Origin: Chromobotia macracanthus
Lineage: Eukaryota > Chordata > Actinopteri > Cypriniformes > Botiidae
DNA: 64,000 nucleotides
Direction of reading: 5' to 3'
NCBI GenBank assembly: GCA_036877525.1
Contig: JAZGTH010000164.1
Coordinates: 124,001 to 188,000, forward strand
Numbering within the stretch: the stretch's first letter is position 1; each line of letters starts with the position of its first letter. The position numbers and the translations under genes are program-made. The notes below the pieces were generated by a model. That model was not told where the DNA came from and searched no databases. It saw nothing but the letters and a program-made list of their open reading frames with translations. Shown here one piece after another: positions 11,901 to 64,000 of the stretch.

Positions 11901-13580
11901 CATTGTGTTCATGCGCCACCTGTTGTCTGTGTGTTATTACTGCAGCTTAGATTTACTACTAACAGTCAACACCAGGTGGTGTCATACCTGAGAAATATCA
12001 CTTCTGGAGTCTTACAGAAACTAAAAGTGGCCACAAAAGATGGCTTTGCTCCTGTTGAGAAGTTAAAGGTGAGGTGTGTAATTTTTTTGCATGATTAAAA
12101 CTTTCACTTATCCCAGCTTAGTTTGATGTCCTGTAAAAGCGTGAATTTTGTGGCTCTGTGGCGCTATCAAAACATTGCTCTGTTTGTTTGAGCATCCAGG
12201 CAAAAAAAAATCAACCAAACGTGTGAGTTTGGGGTGGGGCTGTCTGTTTGTACGATCAATAGCTGAGAGGAGAAGTATTTGGGAAACTTGGAAACATTCT
12301 GTTTGGTAATGCCAGTGACACGGAAATTACACACTTCACCTTTAAATAACTTTTTCTGCTTTATCTATGGATAACCTAGGCCTTCCCTGTTGTTTCCCAG
12401 CATATGAAAGGTTTCTTAAGGCATGTTTGTAGTAGGAACAAAGGGACCAGTGTTGATCTAAAAAGCCCAGGATGTGCATATCACACTGCCTATCTGTATA
12501 ATCTCTGTGCCTGAGTTAAGCACCTTCTCTGGGGTTCATGTTCATAGACCTGCTCCCTGGCACCTTGCAATGCAGTCTGACTGTCACAGAGCACAGAGAG
12601 CAGATAGATGGCAGGCGCTTGCGTGGGTAGGAAAGAGTGTGAGAGTTGAACTGCCTATAAATCTTGTCATTCTTCCTTGTTGTCCTTTGGGGTACTGCGC
12701 ATTGTAAATCGTTGTGAATTTGTAAACTGGTTGGTCACTAACGTCATGTGAGAGAGATTATGGAGCAGTGTATTAAAGACTAATAAGAAAACCTTTTTAT
12801 AAACAGTGACTGTGTCTTTTCTCTGCAAAAGCAGAAATCAGGCCTGGAGCGACAGGCTGGCTGCATTTGCAGGTTTTCTTTAGCTTGCAGTTTTTGCTGT
12901 TTTGTCAACCTAAGGCTCTTTACCCAGAATTGCTATTCCACTCTAAATAACAGACATGCCACAAAGACGCTCTCACCTCTTTCTCTGCGTGTTGCATTCT
13001 GTTCCAGCACACCCCAACACTTTCAGTCTTCTCCCTGATATGAGATTAATGACGATGGTGGTGATGATGATGATGATGGTAATGATGATAACCCAACTTT
13101 ACAAATGTTTCGGTAAAGTATCGTGCGACAGCCGGACAAATGGACGTCCGGACATGGTATCACGAATTACAGAGAAATACAGACAGGATGGGGGATGATC
13201 AGTTTGTTTTAACACTCAAATCAATGAACTGGTTGTGAACCTTTTTTACGATGCAGTGTCTCACTTTCTATAACTACATCCCTATACAAATCTATATACT
13301 GTATATTACATAGAAGCACTAATGAATTTGATTGTTAGTTGTGCACTATCAGCATGAGTTGTAACCCATATCCAGCTGTGCTCATGCAGTGACCCTGTAA
13401 TGCCAGTGCTCATCCACTCCATTCTGTCTGTGTTCAAAGTGCCAATAACTTTGTGAATCCCTAACTGTGACCCAATATTATCAAAAGTAATTGCACATTA
13501 ACTACTGTAAAAAAAAGAGTAAGAGAAAAGTCAAAGGATACAGCTGAATATCTTAATAAAAGTTTGTAACAAAGGTTTTT
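8942..13580 (+). other. Probable nacc1 3' UTR
   Basis: No coding exon follows. The best poly(A) signal is AATAAA at 13555-13560, followed by a GT/T-rich stretch; an earlier AATAAA lies at 11276-11281. A UTR of about 4.6 kb is long but possible; use of an earlier signal is the alternative. GT-rich patches occur near 10.26 and 10.38 kb, and a GAT/GGT trinucleotide patch near 13.05 kb. Confidence 0.45.
13555..13560 (+). terminator. Candidate nacc1 poly(A) signal
   Basis: AATAAA followed within 25-30 nt by TTTTTGTGTTCTC-type GU/U-rich sequence. Transcript ends were not available. Confidence 0.45.
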
Positions 13581-14790
13581 GTGTTCTCTGTCTCTTTGTG
13601 GTTTAGGTGTTTTATTATCTACATGGTAGTAAATGTTTTTTAAAATCATAATGTAAATTATAATCTTGTAGATGTATTATATCCAATACATTTGCATGTA
13701 ATTACAGTGTTAACTTGTGATGACGAAACAAAACTGCAACATGGACATTTTAAAGCAAGACTGCAAGTTTGGAACAGGCAAATTAAAGGCAATATTTCGC
13801 TGTGGTTCACACTGAATTAGTTCAAACTTTTGTGTGATTGGATTCACAACCATTATGCTCCTGACACCATCTGTCATATTAACTTATTAGCTGAACTGTC
13901 TACACCATGACAAAACAGATCTAGACTAAAAACATTTTTTTCTAACCATCAAAAAATAAATCACTCTAAAAGAATATGGGATGTTAAAGTAAAGGTTTAT
14001 TTTTGGAGAGTAAGTTGACTGTCAGGTGGGCAGAGTATGAAAGTTTATTTCTGCATTTTTGAGACAAGAATCAGGCTTCTTTCACCACTGTACAGCACAA
14101 ATAATCTGGATATCTGGGGCCGAGTAGATGTAAGGGACTCGGTGAACTCTTTGCTGGTATCAGGCTATTCAGTATTGTCATGCAGACCTTGTAGCACTGT
14201 AGTCACAGCAGTTATATCTGTGCACACATCTATGTGGTGATCGTGCTTCCTGGATTGCAGATGTGCCCGTATTGTGACTGTTGCATTACATTGCGCTGTC
14301 TAAATATACCTTACACAATACAGTCTTAAACACACGATCGTGAATACTAAATCTAGCTCTGTAATCGTGAGAGAAATGATTTAAACAGCTGTAGAACCAC
14401 GGTGGATGAATAGAAGTCATTTACCATGTGTAGCGAATAGTTAAATGTAGGATTAAAGATATTCATGTTTCACTCTTCCAAGCACTAAACAGGAAATGAG
14501 TTCAATAAAATTATGTAAATATAATGAGTATTATTTGAAATGTTATTGTTAACGTCGTTAAAAACATCATAACCTTTAAATGCAAAAATGAAGTTTAAAT
14601 GCATTCGGGAATGTAATTTTCGATTAAATGATCATGTTTACGCGAGAACAGCTGGATCGAAGCCGTAAATGGGCAGCGGAAGCTTGACGCTTCTTGTGCG
14701 CTCGTAACGTGTCGAGATATTGGCTATGACGAAACGCTTTAAAGCAAATAAGGCAACAGGAAGTAGGCTGAACCATCTCAAGCATCATGG
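13581..14790. other. nacc1-ier2 intergenic
   Basis: Mostly AT-rich, with a modestly CpG-containing patch at about 14640-14740. No gene was seen. STX10, which lies here in human, was not found. Confidence 0.6.
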
Positions 14791-14808
14791 GTTTTCCACA
14801 GAGCAGGC

Positions 14809-14827
14809 CCGGATATTCCTTATATGG
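14809..14827 (+). promoter_or_regulatory. Ets site plus CArG box (serum response element type)
   Basis: CCGGAT at 14809-14814 is followed after 3 bp by CCTTATATGG at 14818-14827, a perfect CC(A/T)6GG CArG box. Ternary-complex-factor sites next to an SRF CArG box are the classic layout in immediate-early promoters such as FOS. The element lies about 0.4 kb upstream of the ier2 TATA box. SRF/TCF control of ier2 is inferred from this layout and from the known serum induction of IER2. Confidence 0.7.
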
Positions 14828-15171
14828 GTATAAGTGAATGTGTAAGCTAACAATACACATTGGAATGGAAGTGTCCTAAAAAAACTTCCTCCGTATTTGT
14901 CATTGTTTTGTATTGTAAAGTTACCTGTGTGTAAGCATTTTGTTATATGTTATGTTTTATGTTACAGGAGCTCAGACTATTCTGTCCTTTTTTATAATTA
15001 CAATTTTATTGGTTTTTTTTAAGTATGCGTCGCTCATTAGTAATGACCAACGCATGATTAAATAAACACTTAATCACCTAAAAGTCTTGTGACAGATTAC
15101 CTCAGGAAAAAGTGATTTTTTTTCACGGTCTGACTTGTTTCCTTAAACAGAGCAGCAGGTCATAGGAGGAG

Positions 15172-15216
15172 CCGGAATGTCAATCACTTGCGCATACGTC
15201 ACCAAATCTATATAAA
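15172..15216 (+). promoter_or_regulatory. ier2 core promoter: Ets, CRE-like and TATA box
   Basis: CCGGAA (15172-15177), TACGTCA (15195-15201, one mismatch from a CRE) and TATATAAAG (15209-15217) stand in order. The TATA box places transcription start near 15240, giving an unspliced 5' UTR of about 110 nt. A strong TATA box with nearby CRE fits a rapidly inducible gene. Confidence 0.75.
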
Positions 15217-15351
15217 GCCTTCTGTCTCTGCGCCGGGGTTTTACTTCGGTGAAAGAAACGACAGTGAAAGTAGGAACTAAGCTCAGGGAAATTTAAATAC
15301 ACCGCGTTTAAATATTTAAAAAGTTAATTAAGTAGAAACCAAAGAAGAACA

Positions 15352-15921
15352 ATGGATGTCACAGCAGAGGCCAAGCAGATTATGATCCAGGCTTTGGGCA
15401 AAATGTACAGCTCACGTACCCAGCGTGGTGGTCTCCGGCTCCACCGTAGCCTGCTGCTGACTCTCGTCATGAAATCTGCAAGGGACATCTACCATTCTGC
15501 CAGACTGAGAAGCGAAAGCGATGGGCAATCTGACAAACCCAGTGTGACAGAGAACACATCACAAACAGAAGAGCCCATGGACACCACGAGCTCCACGGTA
15601 TCCGAAGTGCCAACCCATCAGTGCACGGTGGAGACACAATCTACCGAGGATAGGCAAAGGTCTGGACACCAATGTGATCAACATCTCAGCCCTGCAGGAG
15701 CCACAGTGGACAAAGAGAACTGCAACCCAACCAGGCTGGACCGACACTCCAGAAAGAGACGGAGCAAGACAGCCACGGAGCCTGACTTCCTACCATGCAA
15801 AAAAGCCAAACTGGAGTGTGGAGAGATCAGAGGAGTTCTCCAGACATCACAGAGTAACTGTGGCATGAGACTGGACTCTTTGTCACTTGTGCACATGCCA
15901 AGAGCAATTGTGACGTTTTGA
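15352..15921 (+). CDS. IER2, immediate early response protein 2
   Basis: A single-exon gene of 189 codons. The N-terminal IER-family domain is clear: EAKQIMIQALGKMYSSRTQR, then GGLRLHRSLLLTLVMKSARD (roughly residues 6-46). The middle is Ser/Thr/Glu-rich and contains EEPMDT, a motif position shared with human IER2. A basic nuclear-localisation stretch (RHSRKRRSK) and KKAKLE follow. The end, PRAIVTF, parallels the human C-terminus. Human IER2 is about 223 residues, so this is a somewhat short fish form. IER2 is a nuclear growth-factor-induced protein thought to regulate transcription. The lack of introns is typical of the family. IER5 is the alternative, but it is longer and the tail fits IER2. 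Confidence 0.93.
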   Translation: MDVTAEAKQIMIQALGKMYSSRTQRGGLRLHRSLLLTLVMKSARDIYHSARLRSESDGQSDKPSVTENTSQTEEPMDTTSSTVSEVPTHQCTVETQSTEDRQRSGHQCDQHLSPAGATVDKENCNPTRLDRHSRKRRSKTATEPDFLPCKKAKLECGEIRGVLQTSQSNCGMRLDSLSLVHMPRAIVTF

Positions 15922-16400
15922 AAAGACGGCACTTAAAGCTTAGCGCAAGTTACTGTGCAGACAGTTAAGTGAACTTTGCGCACTCCTGAGGGAAAGGTGT
16001 AGTTTGGCACATATAACTGTGTCCTAATAGCACTTGGCTGCAAGGCATTCCCTGATCTGGACAAGGCAAAAGCTGATCACGCACAGTGGAAACATGGCGT
16101 GACCGCCGATCACTCGTCACAGTGCGACGCGGCTTGTTTTGGAAACTTGTCGTGTGTCTCTGACTGAGGACATATCGTTGACAGATGGAGAGAAGTTATA
16201 CGGACATTAACATGAACTTTCCCTATTTATTCGACATGAATGTGTCTTGTACTATGTGTGGTTCAATAGTACGTGTTTTAACGTGTATGGAGTTGTCCAG
16301 CCACTGTTAACGCTGATGGTTAACGTGACATAAGCTGCTATAAACTGATGTTCTCGTTGTGTGATCTACCTCATTTTGTACAATAAAAGATTCCCTAACA
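15922..16400 (+). other. ier2 3' UTR
   Basis: Contains TATTTATT (16224-16231), an AU-rich-element-like motif that fits an unstable immediate-early mRNA, and AATAAA at 16382-16387. Confidence 0.75.
16382..16387 (+). terminator. ier2 poly(A) signal
   Basis: Canonical AATAAA 460 nt after the stop codon. Confidence 0.8.
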
Positions 16401-16439
16401 GAAACAAATTGCGTGATGTATTGTATGCCAAGACCTGTT

Positions 16440-16600
16440 TATCCGGGAAGTTTTCGGCGTCAGCTATAGGATCGCTCTGTTGTTGAACGCAGTGATCGTG
16501 TGACCGGGGGAGGTGCGGTTGCTCGCGGGCAGGTGGTGTTCGCGGAAGGCAGGAAGCGGTGAGCGCATCGGGCCGGATGATCGCTGTCGTGTCTTTAAGA
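16440..16600. other. Short CpG-rich patch after ier2
   Basis: GC-rich, CpG-dense sequence right after the ier2 end, with a donor-like GTGAGC at 16559-16564. It could be a small promoter or first exon of an unseen noncoding RNA, or a CpG-rich remnant. No coding potential was recognised. Confidence 0.35.
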
Positions 16601-17260
16601 CTCCCACTCAACCCTCAAACTGGCCCGGGATATGAAGAACAAAAGACCAGCGAATTACAGTACAAAGCAGACTCACTTTTCACAGCGTCTCTATTTATCC
16701 TGATTCTGTGTTTTATGCAAGTTATTACTTGGACCTGTATAGTACTAACACATTACAAATCACAAATTGGCTATTTGATAGTATAGTGTGTTTAACCCTT
16801 ATGTTCTATTATTGAGACGCCAATGTTCTTTTAATAGCTCAAAAACATGCACGTATTAAGTCAATCTTCCTATAAGAACTGTTTTTAAGCAAAAATCCTC
16901 TCAATAACATACTTCAAATGTCACTTTTCAAAATATAATACACAGCTGGGGTTTTTGGGACCAATAATAATACATGCTAAGATTTTGTGATTAGTGTACA
17001 TACTCTAGAATTGCATTCTGCCAACAGTTTTATAAGACTGAACGTGGGTTAGTCATATTTCCAAATAGTTAATGGTTGCTTTGTCATACAGCAGAGATTT
17101 AAAACTGGAATGGATTTTCATATAGGAGCTGGTACTATTGGAATGACAGAACATAGGGGTTAACACGGGAAACGTTTAAAGAATTTAAAATGTAATCTTC
17201 CATTTAAATGAAGAATGATTAACACACTGTGTTCTGTTTATCAGATACTGTAAAAATAAT

Positions 17261-17263
<3 letters not shown>

Positions 17264-17341
<78 letters not shown>

Positions 17342-17360
17342 TATATATATATATATATCT
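17264..17360. repeat. (TA)n microsatellite
   Basis: Nearly pure TA/AT repeat, interrupted once near 17333. The long Ile/Tyr open frames on both strands are artefacts. Confidence 0.97.
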
Positions 17361-18640
17361 GTTTTATATTTATATATATATAACAGGTTTGTGCTTGAGC
17401 TGTGTGCATACATGTTAATGCACCACAATCATGCTCCCTTGTCAGAAGGGGGAGGGGTGCAGGAAGCAGGAAGTGGGGCAGGCAGAAAGAGAGGAATGTG
17501 TGAGCGGAAGGACGTATTAATAGAGCAGAGGAAGGGCAGCACCCTTCACACATCCCCACATCTGGGCGACATACAGCGGGCAGCTGAGGGGGAGGGCAGC
17601 AGAGAAATGTCTTTGTGGCCAATCAATTGTCTTGCTAACAGAGCGAGTTCACCCTCCCTTCCCCTGTGGAGTCTGAAACCTGAGCCTCCAGTGTCTGAAA
17701 TCTCACAGGAATGCAGTTAGTTACTGCAATCTCCTGACCAAATGACTTTAAAACACTCAGCTCAGCAGAACTTCACACACAGTCACACATTCAGGATCAT
17801 AAAAAGACAAACAAGGGTAAACAGAAAAGGGGCAAGTAGAGCATTTATCGCCTCTTAGAGAAAGAAACTGCCAGGAGAGCACTGCTGTCGCAAATACAGT
17901 GATGTCCAAAAAGTCCTGAGGTCATTCTAAAAAAATCAGAGATTTAAGCATTTGACGGATGCTTTTACCTGAAGTGCATTCGATAAAGTGTATTACAATG
18001 CATTCAGGTTTTACATTTCAGCGGTACATGCATTTCACACCAATCATTGTCTATAGGTTTCTATCAAATGGACACGCAAGATCCTCTTTGGAATGGTGGG
18101 ATAACATGCTGGGATAACATGCATCATCAAGTTTAGAGTATTAACATAAGCATATTTTGCTTAGGAAAATAATGCAACAGAAACATTTTCACTGGTGTTC
18201 TCAGATATTTGGACCCTGTATTGGTGCAGCATTTTGGCAACAGCCTCTGAGTGTAACGGATAGTATTACCATGAATGCACAGTGTTAAATTCTGCTCAGA
18301 GCACTTGACCATAGTTTAAGCAGGCACTTAACCTCAGGAGTTCCTGAGGAGTACCTGGTCTCCGCTCCTGTGGTCTGATCCTCAGATAAGACCTGCACAA
18401 AGAACTGAACTTTTTCAAGAAGCCTGTAAACTAGATGGATCTTGCACCTAGGGCATGATCGTAGCAACACAAGTGAAGATGACACAAAGAGCAGAGTACA
18501 TCCTCAACCCTGTTATACACATTCTTTTGGAATTGTGTAAGAATCACAAACAACATCGGAGTGGAAGCAGAGGAGGAGGTTGTAAAAGGATCTTTAGAAC
18601 TACACACATGCACGCTCCTGGTCCAACTCCAAAAACAGCA
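17361..18640. other. ier2-cacna1a intergenic
   Basis: No gene recognised. Convergent transcription of ier2 (+) and cacna1a (-) ends on either side of this stretch. Confidence 0.5.
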
Positions 18641-21600
18641 GAATTGTTCTTCTTGACACATTTATTTCTTTTTGTGTGACATTAGTCATATTGTTGTCCT
18701 GAACATAGTGTTTAAGAGTCTCTCCTTTAACGTTGCAGAAAAAACAGCTAGAAACAGAACAAAGAACAAATTTCAAATCGCATCAGTTATTTTCCTCCTT
18801 TGGATTCATCTTTTGTTGTAAAAAATAGAGAATAAAGGAATATGGTACCCTTTAAAAAGGTACTTGTAACTGTACTTGTGTGTTTTTCTACAAAACATTT
18901 TTTTTCCTGCAGTTGATTTGTAATCAGAACGCTGCAGCATGCACATTGCACATGCAGTTCTTGAGGTAAATACTTCTCTACACATTTTTTGTTTTGTTTC
19001 TGAAAAACTGTATTTTTAATTTCTTCTTTTTAAATCTGACTCTACATTGCTAGTTGGCATTGTATTTTTAATTGGTGCTTGTTAGCAGAACATGGACTTG
19101 TTAGTATGTGTGTGATGAGCTATTTAACAGACAGTGAAAATGTCAATGCCCTATCCAGACTGTTGCTTGTCTTTCACAGCCACACACACACGCACACACA
19201 ACGTTGAGTACATCATGCATGCAACTAAACAACAAAAAAAAATCATTTTGCACTAAATTTTGTTAAACTTTTGATCCTGTTCATACATACAGACCAACAC
19301 ACTCACCATTCACCAACATACAGATTAATAATTTCTTTTTAAACTCTTTTACGACACAAATTGTTTTTGTGTATATGTATTTGTGAGTTCATAAATTCTT
19401 GTTAAAACAAATCTTCAAATTACTGTACCAAATTTCATAGTGGAAAAGCTCTGCACAGGTTGGGACATGCATTATAAACACAACACCTTTGACTTACCAA
19501 AGGTGAATAAGGCACTGATCTTAGTAATACATTCCTAAGAATGCAGTTTATAGAGAAACTATCATAGACAAACTTCAAATTGACACAGTAACGTTAAACT
19601 AACTAACAGTAACTAAACTAAGGAGAGATATGGAACCTGGATTCTGTACTTTGTGTTTACAGTCTCAAAGACAATACTCACCAGTTATTTGCAGACATAC
19701 TATTGATACAAAGAAACCTCAAAGGAGAATTCTGAGGCATTGATTTCAAAATGGTTTCACTCAACCACGTAATGCTACATCCAGAATTGACTTAAGTGCA
19801 TGATGCGTGTGCGTGATAATGTGTTAAAATGCTACATACATTGTATTATTTGCACATGCTGCAAGGTATGACTTGTTTGGCAGTGTGTCTGTGTATGCTG
19901 GATCACTCTGCAGAGGATTCTACCTTGTAAAGACTGAGATGACACCGGTAATTTGGGCCAAAAACACACAAAGATCAGGGGGACACGAGACAAGTTTTGG
20001 TAGAAAAGGCCCGGTCATTGTTTCACCCATGCAATTTGATTGGCTGTGTTATACGTTCCTGTGCAGTTTGATTGGCTGTGTTACATTTCCTGAACACAGA
20101 ACGGTGCACCATTGGTGACAGACACATAGTACTGCTCTCAGTGTACAGGTCATTGACATAAACATAAAACAACAAAAGGTGAGACAGACAATTAGAACCA
20201 AGACCACTGGCTGCTCAACAATGTGGATCACAGCGCCATCTGCTGACAAAGTAGAGGTAGTGGAGCTCAGTTACCTTCTCACCGTTTGCATAAATGTCTA
20301 GTGACTTTTAGACTCAATTTTCAGGTATGACATAAAACTGTGCTAAATGTCTTTCTTAAAATGCCTTTTCTTAATATTATTTATATGGAGCGATAAAGGA
20401 TATGTAATACTTAAAATGACCATATCCAACAAAAAATTCTAAAACCACTATAAAGAACCCAGTGTTACATATATCTCAGGATGGTCAAGAACTAATCAAT
20501 CTTCTCTCATTCACCCAGATCCAAGTCTCTTACAATTTCTTTTTTTCTTCTTGATTAAAAGTGTTTACAGTTACAGAGACTTGAGATCAGATGCATGCTT
20601 CAAACTGTCATTAACACTCTGTGATATGGTTGAGAATGTGTTTCCATGGAAACAGCCCATGTCACAGAGCTGCTGGGGACATTGGTTGAAGGTCAGATGT
20701 GTTTCTACTGAGGCCCACAATGGATCACGACCACAGAGCTCCACACACCATCTACACAAAACTCACATGAACACACGCATGGTAATGCAAAGAGCAGCTG
20801 AATCAAATACAAAAAGTACAGGTACAAAATGAAGTTAAAAACATCAACATCATCATCATCTTCCTCCCCATCAACAATTATCATCATTTATGTGACAATC
20901 TTAATGCACACATTGTCATCAACAAAAAATCATATCTATAAATGGACAGGTTCTCTCTCTCTTCTCGCCCAATACATTGTCTCTCTCTCTCTCTTTGTAT
21001 TATTACCCTGGAAGACTGGAAGCTCACGCTGACTGCAGTGTCAGGAGACAGAATCACCTGTGGATGTCCTTACTCTGTTATGTGTGTGTACATTTTGTGT
21101 GTGCTACTCTATCCGTTTTTGTGCAAGTGAATAAGTCACCCATACATTGACAGAGGAATGTAAAATGTTACAAAATATTTTTAGCATAAAAACAATTGTG
21201 CTACTATTTAATTTTGATTCGCAATCTTACATTTTTGGTAGTTATATGTGTCATTTGGCACTGAATCTGTTATACAACCCTCTCTGATCACCAATATACT
21301 AGCAGTTATAAGTCTGAATGTTAGCAATGGCTTCTCCCATTTCAAACACCTTTTGGGAGAGACAGATCACAGAGAGTGAGAGAGAGAGGGTGTTGATAGA
21401 GAGAGAGAACCTATAGACATGACAAAAAGACCCAAAAATGTATCCCCCCTTCCCCTTTTTATCCTATCTTTCCTTTTATTCAAAGTTTTTTGTTTGTATT
21501 TTTAAGTTGATTTTTTTTTCAATCATGCAGGATTCTCAAGGGATTTATTTTCTAGGAGTTCAAACAAAGCTGGGCAGTGCAACAGAAGATTCAAACTCCA

Positions 21601-22379
21601 ATGTTTCCGATGAGAAGCAGAAGACAAAGCCGCAGGAAAAGAATATTTTTTTCTCCAATTTTTTTCTTGAGTTTGGGGTCTGAATGCAGTGTGGGCTTTC
21701 TAACTTGTCCAGGTGAGGTCACCGCTGACCCATCCCCTACACACACCCACAACACACTTACATGGGCGACACCTCACCCTCTCTGGGATATAACTATTAA
21801 CAGTAAACATAGATGATAAAACTCATCGATATTTCCCAGCATCTGGGCCGCTTTTTGCAATAAACTAATATCCAGTCAAGGTCTGCAAATAAAAAGTAAT
21901 CCTCCTTTTTAATGAGTGTTCAGAGCTTCTCATACTTTAAATATTAGCCATCAACATTATGGTGTCATTTCGCAAGGAGGGACTGCGTGAAATATCTTGA
22001 AAGTTCCGACATTCCACCTCCTTATCAAAACATAGACAATTTTCTTTCTTCAGAAAAAGGCTAAGAACAGGATTTCACATTCACCTCTCCAGTCTTCATT
22101 TTGACTATAAACAGTTCATCCCCTTACAGGGAAACACTTGGCAGTGGAGGAATTGTAAAGAAACATGAAAAAGAAAAAAACATGCCTTAATTTCCCTGTG
22201 GACATTCAGAAAACTGCCTAGTGTTTCCCTGGACATCTTGGAGAGAATATTGTGTTTCCTGTTTGCTTTGAGCCCGCCTCCAGATTGGCTCTCTGAATGG
22301 TGGCAGTCGATCCAGTGACTGCGCAGGACCCATCTGATCCCCTCTGGCCCCCTCCCTCTCTCTCCCCTCTTCCCAGAGG
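18641..22379 (-). other. Probable cacna1a 3' UTR
   Basis: AT-rich sequence downstream of the cacna1a stop, without exons. Minus-strand AATAAA signals occur at 21476-21481 and 18661-18666; the latter would give a UTR of about 3.7 kb. The true end cannot be chosen from sequence. Confidence 0.4.
18661..18666 (-). terminator. Candidate distal cacna1a poly(A) signal
   Basis: TTTATT on the plus strand, AATAAA on the minus strand. Placed by motif and position only. Confidence 0.3.
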
Positions 22380-63716
<41,337 letters not shown>

Positions 63717-64000
63717 CTGGATGCAGGAAAGAGAGAGAGACAGAAGAGGAGAGAGAGACAAAGAAGAAGAGGAGAGAGAGACAAAGAGAAAAACAATGAG
63801 AGAGACAGATAGACAGAGAGAGAGAAAGAAAGATTAAGTGCTTTTATATATTCAATATTTTTGAGTACAGAGACTGAAAGAAACATAACTGATTCAACTG
63901 TGGGAAGTGGGAATATATTTCAGGCCCACACAGATTCTGTGCCTGCAGTAAGATTCCCACAGCACATCATAAGTGCAGAAAATGTTCATAAAGTCTATTC
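63717..64000 (-). other. cacna1a intron running out of the window
   Basis: GA-rich on the plus strand (about 63730-63835); upstream exons lie beyond the edge. Confidence 0.7.

Noticed and set aside
17185..17720. Long Ile/Tyr open frames on both strands
   Set aside because: Translation of the TA microsatellite.

Overview
The window is vertebrate, and almost certainly teleost, nuclear DNA. Its genes have short exons with GT-AG introns, noncoding sequence is AT-rich, there are long CA and TA microsatellites, and DNA-transposon debris and a tRNA-like remnant lie in introns. The repeats resemble families I associate with cypriniform or otophysan fish, but the species cannot be fixed from sequence alone. 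There are no bacterial, viral or CRISPR features.

Three protein genes are present. (1) nacc1 (+, coding exons 4226-8941) encodes a BTB/POZ-BEN nuclear co-regulator. It has a GC-rich 5' region at about 0.8-2.4 kb and a long 3' UTR that probably ends near 13.57 kb. (2) ier2 (+, 15352-15921) is a one-exon immediate-early gene. It has a TATA box, a CRE-like site, and an Ets plus CArG serum-response-type element about 0.4 kb upstream. (3) cacna1a (-, 63716 down to 22380) encodes the P/Q-type calcium channel CaV2.1. The window holds the part from domain II S2 to the C-terminus; domain I and the start lie beyond the right edge. The order and strands (nacc1+, ier2+, cacna1a-) match human 19p13, except that no STX10 was seen between nacc1 and ier2.

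cacna1a was read exon by exon. From 63716 to 38495 every exon joins in phase, and the glutamates of selectivity-filter repeats II, III and IV, the S4 helices and the EF-hand are intact. Two alternative-splicing sites stand out. The EF-hand exon is present twice (EFa 39260-39356, EFb 38495-38591; 97 nt each, same phase), as in mammals. The large intron inside the domain III S3-S4 linker holds three candidate microexons (52995-53006, 52286-52312, 49464-49475) of 12, 27 and 12 nt. All three are in the right phase with usable splice sites, and they lie in partly duplicated sequence. They would insert short Ser/Cys/Met or Gly/Glu-rich peptides next to the S4 voltage sensor. This is the best candidate for an undescribed system here.

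The cytoplasmic tail exons (34948 down to 22380) differ sharply. Conserved peptides can be followed, but most exons contain small indels or a stop. Either a local assembly-quality problem (for example gap-filling with uncorrected reads) or recent decay of the tail of this paralogue could explain this. The two genes to the left and all exons to the right are clean.
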